From: Loxodes magnus | Taxonomy: Eukaryota; Ciliophora; Karyorelictea; Loxodida; Loxodidae | NCBI GenBank assembly: GCA_946699065.1 | Contig: CAMPDV010000451.1 | Location: 223,700-287,699 of the forward strand | DNA: 64,000 bases | Reading direction: 5' to 3' | Shown: piece after piece, positions 1 to 10,362 of the stretch | How positions within the stretch are numbered: the first letter of the stretch is position 1 | Layout of the letters: each line of letters opens with the position of its first letter | Position numbers and translations under genes: made by a program | Notes under the pieces: model-generated | What the model saw: only the letters and a program-made list of their open reading frames with translations | The model's database searches: none | Told to the model about the DNA's origin: nothing

Positions 1-684
1 GTAATAGTTTAAAGGTATGGAATAAAAATAATAGCAAGATTGATATAAAATTATTTAAGCTACAAATCTTAGTTAATATAGAAGAAACCAAACAGATAAC
101 TGTAAACAATATCTGAGAATTACTTTAAAATAATGAATCTAATAGAGAGTCTGATGCTACTATAAGATTATGAAAAATAGAAGAAATTTTTCAACTAAGA
201 ATAATTAAAATGTTTGAAACTTATTGATAGAGAATCATAAGGGAAACTTTATAAAATAAGAATTAAAGGAGTAATATACTCCCTCAATAAAATTTATTAG
301 CAAGAGCATGAAGCAGCACAATTTAATAGATATATTTTATAATAAATGTAAGTCACTTTTACTAATAATTTAGAAAAAAGTTATAGGAATTATAAAGGTA
401 GCTACTAAAAAATAGGATTTCTAAGAAAAGTGAATAAGAAAAGTAAGAAAAAGAGTGTGAAGATCAGTTTAGTAATTGAAAGTATCAAATATAGATACTA
501 AAAAAAGATAATTATACTTTTGATCATTTTATAAATTATTACTAAAAGGAAACTTTGTATCAAATAATCCAAAGTTAAACAATAATTACTTAATTTAGAG
601 AAAAGTTATAAGCTAGATTTCTAAGAAAAATTATTTGATCTAAGTAATTAAAAAACATAATAGAAACATAACTAAAATTTATGA
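1..684 (+). CDS. Partial unknown ORF at window edge
   Basis: From base 1 this frame is open with UAR=Gln and has no TGA until 682-684, giving 227 residues that lack a visible start. The product is rich in Lys, Gln, Ile and Leu, with a basic central stretch (about residues 140-165) and a hydrophobic run after it. No family is recognised. The frame starting at base 3 is also long and protein-like if five or six TGAs are read as Trp, and in the right arm it begins with an ATG at 57,273. I prefer the first frame because it contains no TGA, but the choice is not secure. A 3-base indel between arms near base 20 keeps either frame. Confidence 0.35.
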
Positions 685-916
685 TTTAAATATAAATATA
701 ACAAGCAAAATAATATCTAAAACTCTTAAAAGAAAATATGGATAGATAGCATAAACACTAAGAAAGTTAAAAATAATTTAAATTAAAGTTATTTGCTTTG
801 TTAAAATAACTAAAGACATGCAAATTTTTAAGCGAAAGAGTTTAAATAATTTAAAAGCAAACAGTATAAAATTTATTGGATTATTTTATTAATTTGTTTG
901 AGATAAAAAAATATGA

Positions 917-987
917 GGTCCTATGGTGTAATGGTAGCACTTTGGACTCTGAATCCAACAATCCGAGTTCGAGTCTCGGTGGGACCA
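917..987 (+). tRNA. tRNA-Gln(CTG)
   Basis: A complete cloverleaf is visible: acceptor GGTCCTA pairs with TGGGACC and is followed by discriminator A. The anticodon stem TTGGA/TCCAA encloses loop CTCTGAA, so the anticodon is CTG and the tRNA reads CAG. The T arm contains GTTCGAGTC. It reads an ordinary Gln codon, so it is not the tRNA that decodes TAA or TAG. No intron. Confidence 0.95.
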
Positions 988-1822
988 TTTTTTAATTATA
1001 TGAAAGATATATTTAGATAGTTTATAAAATTAAATAGTAATAACCTTCTCTTATTTATAACTTTAGCAAGCTTTATAATTTATAACATTCAATAATAAAG
1101 ATAATTTAATAGTTATCTAAATTTCTTATTTTAGTTAAAAGATTTAGCACTTATACTTATAATTAATATTTAGTAAATCAAAACCTAAAAGTTATGTAAT
1201 AGCTATAAAATAAATATAATGGTAATGTTAATTTAGCAAGATTAAGTAATTAATTAATTCTTAAATTAATATACTAGTAGCTATTCTAATTCAATCTATT
1301 AATGAGCTAGATTATATAGCTAGCTATTATTATCTTACTCTTTTAAAAACTATATTATATTATATATTAAGAAATTGTATAGTTTTATTTATGATATGCA
1401 TTAATATAGCAGCTAAATCTAGAATTATAGCATTTAAATATAAGAATTTCTAGTAGGTGTCTCATAAGTTTCTACTACTTCCATATATGAAGATTCAATA
1501 TTATTCTAATATATTAAGTTTACTTTTTAAAAAATATGCTAAATTTTTAATTTAAGAGCCTTGAATTAGCTTTTAAGGGATTTTTAAGAAATTATACAAA
1601 TAAGTTATACATATAATATATAAGCCTAATTTTAATTTAAAATTACTTTATAATAACTACACCTATATTAAAATATGCCTTGCTTATCTATTTACTTTTA
1701 TTTTAAAGCTAATAAATATTAAAATGGATTTAATTAAAGGACTTGCTTTATCGAAGTAGATAGAGGTAGTTATTTAGACTTTAGTTTCTATTATTTTATT
1801 TTTATTTATTTAAATATCAAAA
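988..1822. other. AT-rich spacer, no gene recognised
   Basis: Very AT-rich DNA between tRNA-Gln and tRNA-Tyr. No protein motif stands out in the frames I read. The last 60 bases (about 1,765-1,822) match the sequence beside the second tRNA-Tyr at about 19,790-19,847. The mirror stretch is 55,419-56,256. Confidence 0.6.
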
Positions 1823-1905
1823 TCCGGCAACTCGGGATTGAACCGAGGACCCTGAGATTTCCACTAATTCTACAGTCTCATGCTTTCCAGCTGAGCTATT
1901 GCCGG
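1823..1905 (-). tRNA. tRNA-Tyr(GTA) with short intron; D-arm one base short
   Basis: The reverse strand reads CCGGCAA ... TTGCCGG plus A. The anticodon stem TGAGA/TCTCA encloses 18 bases beginning CTGTAG, giving anticodon GTA and an intron of about 11 bases after position 37, as usual for eukaryotic tRNA-Tyr. The other three copies have GGAAGAGC in the D arm; this one has GGAAAGC. The missing base breaks a D-stem pair with GCTC, so this copy may be weak or inactive. Confidence 0.9.
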
Positions 1906-4185
1906 TTTATTATTTATCTAAGCTATTGATTAAAAATAATAAAATACACATAATTGAAAAAGTAACTCTTTTTACCACACTTTTATCTTATTAATTGCAA
2001 GCTAAAATTTTAAGAGAGATAGTTATGAAAACCAATAATTAAAAAAATTTATTAAGATAAAGCATCTACTTTAGCCCTGTAATAGGCTTTCTCTATATAA
2101 AAGATTAATAAATGATAAAATGAAGATTTTGATTTAACCATTAAAATAAAATGATTTGTCTTTATCTATTGTTTTAAATAGGATTTAAATAATGATTTAT
2201 ATCCATAAATAAATCTATTTAAGTTAAATATTCTATATCATTATTTGTGTAATAGCTACATAGAAGTGTTAAATTACTTATCTATTAAGGATTATAATAC
2301 TTAGTTATTATAATAGCTTTGAATCTAAATCTCTTAAAGTTACATATTATACATAATATTTATTTTCTATTAATGGTTAATTGAGGTTAAATATAAACTT
2401 GTATAGATGCTTATATAGAAAAAGCTAGTTATCAACTAAAAAATATAAAGGCTATTTAAAACAGCTTAGCATACATAATAGGATATAACATCATGCTCAG
2501 TATTTATTTTTTCTTTTAAATAGGTAATAGTTTAAACCTAATGATTACTTGGAACATTTGAGATCTATAAATATGCTCTTAGTTATAAATTAGATTATAT
2601 ATGATAACTAAAATGATTTTAGAAAGGATAAATTTAATGATTAAGATATTTATTTAATAATTAAATGTAAAACTTAGATTAAAGATTATTAAGCTAGCTA
2701 TCTTGCTCAAATTATAGATAGAAGCAAATTAATTAATATAATAAAACAGAAGAACAAATTGCTAAATTATCATAGAAGCTTAAGCTAGGTAAGAAATATT
2801 AAAGCGTCCAGTGAGTAAAAAATAAGTGATTCTTTAGATATATTTCATAGCTACTTTAAATAATTTGAACTAGAAACATTTAATTAAGTTTGTTATTTTA
2901 ATATTAAATCAAAAGAACTAAGATAAATATCTAAGATTCTGAATAATTGGAGCATAAATAAAATATTTTAAGATAAATTATTATTTAAATTAAAAACCCT
3001 AAAGCATGATTACTCACTGTTAGTTATGCTTTTCAAAAAAATAAATAAAAAGTGTATTTAGTTTCTTAATCAACTTTATTTGCTTACTATAAAGCATAAT
3101 ATTTGATTCTTTTAGCAAAGTATATAAATTAAAATAATAAAGTTAAGATAAATTAGTTTTAGATATTATGTTAGCTAAATAACTAAGAAATTTTTATCTA
3201 ACGAAATGAAGCTTAATTATTTGTATTAATAGTAGAATGAAGTTTCATTGGATTATTTTAATAAACTAATATTTAATATGCTAATAGCAATACTTACATC
3301 TCTACAATCTTTTAACACTTTTAATTAGATATTGCTCTATCAATACAACCTTAGCTTTTTTATAAAAGGATCAAAAGAGAAATTATAGAAATTATTATTT
3401 CTCTTTTTCAATTAATTTTTTATTTGTTTGGATGTATCATTTCTATTTAGAGATTTCACATGTATTGATTGGTTCTTTTAAAATAGCTATTTTTATAAAT
3501 GAAGCAATGTAATTATATATAGCTTCTAACTTAAAAAACTAAAATTCCTTAAGAGAAATTATTTATTATGGATATAATCAATTAAATAGTATAATATAAA
3601 GCTTATATATTAGATAACTTTAACTTTTAGAGTTAAATTAACAAGGAAGGCTAGTAATTCTTATGATAGCTGATGTTTTTTATAGTTTTATACCTTAGAA
3701 CTCCTAAGTTTGGTGAAAGTTCTAAAATAATTAACTTTTAAATTTTCTAAATTTTTATTTTTCTTATATGAGGATTTCAAGTTTTAGGCATTAAATATTT
3801 ATAAGAGGGGAGCAAAGAGGAATAAATATTAGCATAGCTAGTAAGTTAAAGGACTATTTTAAAGAATAAAATTGATATATCTACATGAAAATTCTAAATA
3901 TACCTCTAGATATAAATCTAATAATTATAAATTAGATAAACAAACTTAAATAAGTTGCTTAAGAATTAACTAAGACATAATTTACAAGATCAAACCCTTT
4001 GCCTTAACACTAGGCTAATTAATAAATTTATTGAAATTAATAACTAAATTTAAAACTTTAAAAGGATTTTTAGTGTAGACAAACTCTTAGGAAATTAAAA
4101 GGAGATTGAGTTATTTAAATTTTAGTTTGTTTAAGTTTAATTTAAATAAAGTAGCAAACTCTTTTTCTTTAATTTACGTTATAAA
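1906..4185. other. AT-rich stretch with one weak ORF candidate
   Basis: The first few hundred bases resemble those beside the second tRNA-Tyr (19,932 onward), so part of this stretch is an internal duplication. A plus-strand frame from the ATG at 2,637 to the TGA at 2,940-2,942 encodes 101 residues. Its mirror (54,298-54,603) has exactly the same length, but no domain is recognised and an open frame alone is weak evidence under this code. About 180 bases before the channel gene hold an AT-rich leader with no clear promoter motif. The mirror region is 53,056-55,334. Confidence 0.4.
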
Positions 4186-7100
4186 ATGGCTTAAATTTAT
4201 GAAGGTGTTGAGAGAAGACTTTCTCAGTTAGTTTTATCAAGACCTTTAGAGGATACTACAGACTTTATAACAGGAATTGATTCCTTATAGAGTTATTAGT
4301 AAAAGCCTAATTTAGTCATCGCTAATATGTATAAGCTATAAAATTCAGCTTATGATTCACAAAATCATTGTCAATATCCAGTTTTTAAGACTGATATTAG
4401 CGTACTAAAGAAGTATGGACTAGGATTATTTTTATATTTTGATTTCCTAAAATGATTAGCCTTCTGCTTGGCTATTATCTGTGCTAACTCCACATATTTG
4501 GTCATATAAAACTATTAAGGGGGTTGATTCAGTGGAATGTCAGCTTAATTTATCGACTATTTTACTATTGGAAATTTAGATACTGGCTCGAGCAAAGTGC
4601 CTTTACATTTTAACGAAACTTTGGTCTATCAAAGATTATCAAAAGATAAAGGATTTGAACTTTAATGGCTCGACGACTATATAAAGGAAGACTAAAAAGA
4701 GAAAGAAGAAAAATTACTGGATGAGTCTAAATAAAAGCTTTTTATATATTCAGCAGTAGATTTTGCGAATTCTCTTATTTTAATAATTTTCATATATTTT
4801 TACAAGTTTAGACTCCATAGAATCAAAAGAAGCTACTAAGAAACAGAATTTTCAGTCTAATAATACGCAGTAGAAATTAATGGATTACCAACTTCAGGAA
4901 TTACTTAGAGGGAAATTCAAGATTTTTTCTAGTAAAGATTTGGAGAAGTATATGAAGTTAGCTTCGCAAGAAATTATAAAACCATATTATAGCTTAGTAA
5001 TGAAAAAGCAAAAATATTACAAAAGATTGCTTAAAATAAAAATAAAGAGAAATAAATCATAAAATTAGATAAAATTGAATCGAAGATAAAGGAATAAAAA
5101 TAACAGCATTAGAACATTCAGAGCTTCAGCATAGAAAAAGTCTTTGTAATATTCTAATATAAAGAATCGTAACAATAGTGCCTAAAAGAATATGGCAAAG
5201 GATTCTGCTTATAAATTCTATAATCTTCTAAGTTAAAATGGAACGGAGTTAAATCTTTAGTAGTATAAGAAGCTGAAATTCCTGAGAATATTATATGGGA
5301 AAATTTAGGTAAACACAAAAAATAGTGAGAGCACTTTTCTCGTGGATATCAGTTATAGCTATATTAATAGGAGCGGTATTTTTGATAAAGCAACTTAAAG
5401 ATATAGAATGAGATATGTTTACAAAACCAGAGTGCTAAGTATATTTTAAAATTGTAGAGGATAAAACTACTTTCGATATTTCAAAATTTCCATTAGAAGT
5501 TGCTTCTAAGACTTTTATAAATAACGACATTTGCTATTATTGCTGATGCTTAGAACAAGATTGAAACGAAATTATTTTTGAAGACACTGAATTATCTTCA
5601 TTCTGCTAGGATTTCAAAACGAAAGAGTTGTAACTAATTACCTAGAAAACTTCAAATACTATCATAATAATAGTCTTAAATACTCTCATTAACTTAATTT
5701 TTGCTGTCCTCACGAAGTTCTAAGGAAATTAGACTTTAAGTTAAATGTATAAATCTATTTTGGCTAAAATATTCATAGCTTCGTTTATTAATACTGCCTT
5801 TATCACTCTAATTGCTAATCTTGATAAATATGAAGATTTTACTAGATATTGATACCTAGACGTTGGAAATTCTATTACTTTAACTATATTTGCTTTCATT
5901 GTATAACCAACTATTACCAAACTCTTATTATGGCCTTTATAGAAACTATTATAGAACTTAAAGAAAAAGAAAGCTAAAAATTAGTTGGAACTCAACAGAA
6001 GCATGGTTGGACCTGAATTCAATATTTCAATAATGTACTCGGAAATATTAGCCGTACTCTTCACAGTCTTTGTGTATTCAGCAGGAATTCCCTTTTTAAC
6101 ATACATCGCTTTTATAGTAGTTTTCTTAAATTATTGAATAGATAAAGCTTTGCTATTTAAGCATTATAAAAAACCTCCTAAAATCTCTCATAGGATTTAA
6201 GAAAGCATTTTGAATTTACTTAATTTACTTGTTATCATCCATGCAGTCTTTGCCATATTCATCTATGGCTGCTCAGATATATTTCCTCAGAAATATGAAA
6301 CTTGTGTTTCTAGCTATGCCAATTATTTCTATTGGTATAATTTAAAATCAGCTTAGAAAACAAGAATACTATAAAGCGAAGAAACATTAATCTGTTCAGA
6401 TACATGTAGCTTGGAATACTTGTAACATGATAGTTTAAGTTGCAACTCGCAATGTAACACATAGCAATGCATGTGGCAAAATTGGAATTGCTGCTATGAA
6501 AAATCAGGAAAAAAGTGTGACAAGGAAAAAATTAAAAATTCTGAATGTGATACTGATTGCTTAATATAAGAATGCAATTATGATAATGGAGATTGCTGCT
6601 TTTAAAACTCAAAATGTACAGCTGAGAAATGAGGAAATGGAATTTGTGATAGTGAATGTAAAATTTCAATTTGTTAATTTGATTATGGAGATTGTTGTTA
6701 AGATTGTTAAATGCTTTAATTTGGTAACAGTATATGTGATATCAAATGTAACGTTGAAGAATGTCTATATGATTGAGGTGATTGTGCTACTTGTGATTCA
6801 AAAAAATTATGCTAAATACGAAAACTTGAATATCAAAACTGTGATTGGGAATGCTTCAATTCTGAATGCCAATATGATTTAAATTCCTAAGATTGCTTGG
6901 ATAAACTTGAAACTAGTTGTAATAACTTAGATCCAAATACATAAGAATTATTGTAAGATTCATAAAAAGTATGCTAATACTAATTTCTGGGAGATGGAAA
7001 ATGCTAATAATAATGCTTAACTAAAAGTTGTATGTTCGACATGTATGATTGCTGCAATTTAAACTTTACGAAATGCGATTATACTTAAATAAATAATGGC

Positions 7101-9670
7101 ATATGCGAACCAGAGTGTAACATTCCAGAATGCTATTACGATTAATTTGATTGCTAATATAGTTAGAATTGTCCATGCTCGTAAGAAGAACTTGGCAATG
7201 GAATTTGCAAAATAGCATGTAATACCACTATATGCAGTTATGACTGAGGAGATTGCATTCTTTCAAATGTCTAATTTTGCAGCGATAATTTGTTATAGAA
7301 TAGTGAATGTGATCAAGAATGCAACTAAGAGCAATTTGATTATGATGATTATCATTGCATATGCTTTATAGACTAAGAAAATAGTCTTTTATGCAATAAG
7401 CTAAATGATATAAACAATGGTAAATGTGATTTATAATGTTACAATAGCATGTGTGATTTTGATGGAGCAGACTGCTTAAATAATTAGAAATGTTATTGTC
7501 CAGAATCTATGCTGAATAATAAGAAATGCGATATATAATGTAACATTCTATCCTGTAATTATGATAACGGAGAATGTATTTGTGGAAGTTTAGGATGCAA
7601 CTTAATGTAAAAAAGTAACGGAGTATGTGAAGAAATATGCAATACAGAAGAATGTGACTATGATGGAGGCGATTGCGAATAGCAGCATGATCCTTAAGAT
7701 TATTGTAGTGTAGATTGTCAATGAAAAAATATAGGAGATGGTGTGTGTTCCTAAGTTTGCTTCAATAAAGATTGCAATTGAGATGGTTCTGATTGTTATT
7801 GTGATATGAATTAGCTATGCTTCATTAAACAACTCGAAGATGGTTGATGCGACTTACAATGCAATATAGAGGAATGCTAATTTGACAAAGGTGATTGCAA
7901 AGAATATTTATAAAATAAAGCTTAAGCTTAAAGAGAAATGCGGGATAAAATTTAATGTAGTCGAGGATGCACTTAAGATATGTTCAATAATAATGTATGC
8001 GATTAAGAATGCTTCACTTACTTGTGTGGATGGGATTCAAATGCTTGCTATAATGAATTTTGGAATACTATTTGTTTTGGAAGATAGCTTTAAAATGGAT
8101 GGTGTGATGCTCTTTGTAACAATCCTTAAAACAACTTTGATTAAGGAGATTGTGAGTAATATAATAAGTATATTTAAATGAACTCCACACATTGTTAACT
8201 TTAATGCAAATGATAAGAAGTAGGAGACGGCGATTGTCAATGAGAATGCTTTCACATTTTTTGTGGATTTGATGGAGGAGATTGCTAAAATTAAACATGC
8301 GATAAAGAAGGAAAATGCTTAGGAAAAGAAATAGGTAATGGCATTTGCAATTAGTAGTGTTATAATAGCGATTGCTTTAACGATCTTCTTGATTGCTAAC
8401 AGACTAGCTAAATAATAACATAATCTAATGATTAATATTGCAATAAAGATTGTAATTGAAATTAGATTGGTAATTGGAAATGTGAATAAAAGTGCAATAA
8501 CATACAATGCAATTTCGATAGTTAAGATTGTTTGACTTGTGATTTAAAATAGGAATGTTTTCTTTACTATATTAATGATAGTAATTGCGATGATTAATGT
8601 AACGTTGAAGAATGTTTGGATGATATGGGGGATTGCAATACGATTATAATTGTAGGATAAAAGAAATAAATAAGTCTTCAAGAAGAATAATGCTAAAGAC
8701 TTGGATGTAAATTATATTGACTTGGAGATTCTGTATGTGATGAAGCATGTAATAATGAGATATGTCTCTATGACAGATCGGATTGTAGTACATGTCCTGA
8801 TATGTGTCCTTAGAATTTTTTTAATGATAAAATATGTGATGTAAGATGCAATATACCAGAGTGCAGATAAGAAAATAAAGATTGTAAATTTAATCCTAGT
8901 TAATTCAATGAATCATCATGTAAGAAAAATAAATGTGACTTAAATAATTTGGAAAACCTTATCTGCGACTAAGAATGTAATATTATAGAATGTGACTATG
9001 ATAATAGTGCATGTAAACTTTTTAGACTATATGAAGATTCAACCTAATATTATGAAGACGTTTACCGATGCTCTAAGAGTTCAATATAGGAAAAATTAAA
9101 TAGTCCATCTGGATATTTTAACATTGCAGTTATCTTATTGGTAATTCTAATGTAAATAAGCTTTATTCTTTATAAGTAATGCTTAAGAAAATAATAGGTT
9201 TCGGTTAATCCTAGTTGCGATTAATTAGCTTTTAAAAATAGTAATTTTTTATTTTAGAAGTCCATATTATAAGGAAAGGGGAAAACATTTCATATGATCT
9301 GTACTAAGACTCAAAATATTCTAAAATATTATAAAAACTTTTTCCTAGTGACGAGAAATATTCTGGTTTCTAAACTCGTTAGGATACTCTAATATCTTAA
9401 AGAAAGGATTAACAAGCAAAAAAGGTAAATTTATAAAGTGAAATAGAAGCTATTAATATTAGCCAGGAAAATATCACCAAATCTAAACAAAAATAAGTGC
9501 CTTTTGATCAAAAAATGAAATTAGAATTTAATGATTATAAACATGATAATACAAGTTAAAAATAAATAAAAGAGGAAGAAAGTATAAAAATAAGCATGAA
9601 AAAGTAAAAAAAGAACAGTATAAAAATTAAAGTGTAAGAAGAGAAAATAAAGATTTTGGAAAGTGATTGA
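4186..9670 (+). CDS. TMEM63/OSCA-like channel fused to LNR-repeat ectodomain
   Basis: Three exons (4,186-5,308; 5,326-9,240; 9,258-9,670) joined by two 17-bp introns encode about 1,816 residues. The N-terminal ~690 residues have about nine hydrophobic segments (near 78-105, 185-208, 377-395, 484-505, 522-540, 553-575, 612-628, 632-648, 670-690). They carry family motifs of the OSCA/TMEM63 osmosensitive cation channels: PENIIWENL before the first intron, GPEF about residue 603, and NYWIDK with KKPP after it. Residues about 740-1,605 form a cysteine-rich ectodomain with many Notch-type LNR modules (GNGICD, YDNGDCC and similar). A last membrane segment (about 1,636-1,656) and a charged cytoplasmic tail follow. 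About 17 in-frame TGAs fall where Trp is expected or tolerated. TGA at 9,668 is taken as the stop. Role inferred: a mechanically gated plasma-membrane channel with a sensing ectodomain. Confidence 0.82.
5309..5325 (+). other. 17-bp intron 1 of the channel gene
   Basis: GTAAACACAAAAAATAG interrupts codon ...TTA G|TG AGA. Removing it restores one frame linking the WENL motif to the next membrane segment. Length and GT...AG ends match intron 2 of the same gene. Confidence 0.85.
9241..9257 (+). other. 17-bp intron 2 of the channel gene
   Basis: GTAATTTTTTATTTTAG splits a codon (A|AA) in the cytoplasmic tail. Without it the frame continues into a Lys/Gln/Glu-rich tail ending in SD-TGA. The right-arm copy (47,983-47,999) is identical. 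Confidence 0.82.
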
Positions 9671-10079
9671 TCTAGAAGGATAAACAATTTAAACTCTATT
9701 TAAAGAATTAATATTTTTTTATATTATTATTAAATTCCTATAATTAATAATTAAATTAAATTATATAGTGTTCGCATTTCAGCTTAATATAATTATTTTT
9801 ATGAATTCATTTCTTTTCTGAAATTGTTTGGTCTTTATTTTTTATTTTTTTCCTTATTCTTTTAATTTAATTTTAGAGATAGTTATTTTAAATTTCCTCC
9901 ATTCTCATGTTACTAATAAATTTATTTTTCTCTTAATAATTCTTAAAGTAAAGTATTTATTAATACGTTTGCTTTATATTTGTACATGTTTAAGATCAAT
10001 ATTTTCTAATTTTTTTTTGTTTCTTAATTTATTAAAATAAGTAAGTAAATAAATAAAATTAGAGAGTGTGTAGCACCTC
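9671..10079. other. AT-rich region after the channel gene
   Basis: Very T-rich on the plus strand. It contains no convincing gene; the open frames here arise from lack of TGA. Probably the short 3' end of the channel transcript followed by intergenic DNA. Mirror: 47,161-47,569. Confidence 0.6.
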
Positions 10080-10362
10080 AAAGGTAGGCAGCTCTTTAAT
10101 AAAGATTTTTAAATAAATTTTTTTGTCTTCTGAAGTCTTACAAAGTGCTAGCATCCTTTGTAAGTCTCATCTTTTATAGGGCGTGACTGGAATGCTTCCT
10201 AAGAGACCTTAGTATCTGACATCTTTCATCAATAACGTTCTTGATGCTTTATTAGCCTTAGTTTTATCTTGGCCCCTACTAAGATTCTTGTTCGGTTCTT
10301 GGCCCAAGATACTTCCTGGTGTTAAGATCTTAAGTCAATGCCAGTTGGAGGATTGCTCCTCC
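10080..10362 (-). other. GC-richer segment with several hairpins at retroelement 3' end
   Basis: This 280-bp segment has clearly more G+C than its surroundings and can fold locally. Stems seen: 10,137-10,145 with 10,156-10,164 (CTTACAAAG); 10,265-10,272 with 10,304-10,311 (TATCTTGG); the palindrome TTAAGATCTTAA at 10,322-10,333; and 10,347-10,352 with 10,357-10,362, which on the minus strand is GGAGGA-GCAA-TCCTCC, a GNRA tetraloop hairpin. It lies directly downstream of the minus-strand non-LTR element, so a structured 3' UTR recognised by its RT is the simplest reading. A separate SINE-like or RNA gene is the alternative. No known RNA family was recognised. Confidence 0.5.

Noticed and set aside
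8037..8298. Hydrophobic minus-strand ORFs across the LNR region (and mirrors at 48.9-49.2 kb)
   Set aside because: They are antisense shadows of cysteine-rich LNR codons; the plus-strand frame carries the conserved motifs.
4186..9670. Channel gene as a pseudogene full of TGA stops
   Set aside because: Frame is kept over 5.4 kb with only two 17-bp introns, TGAs sit at conserved Trp sites, and both arms keep them.
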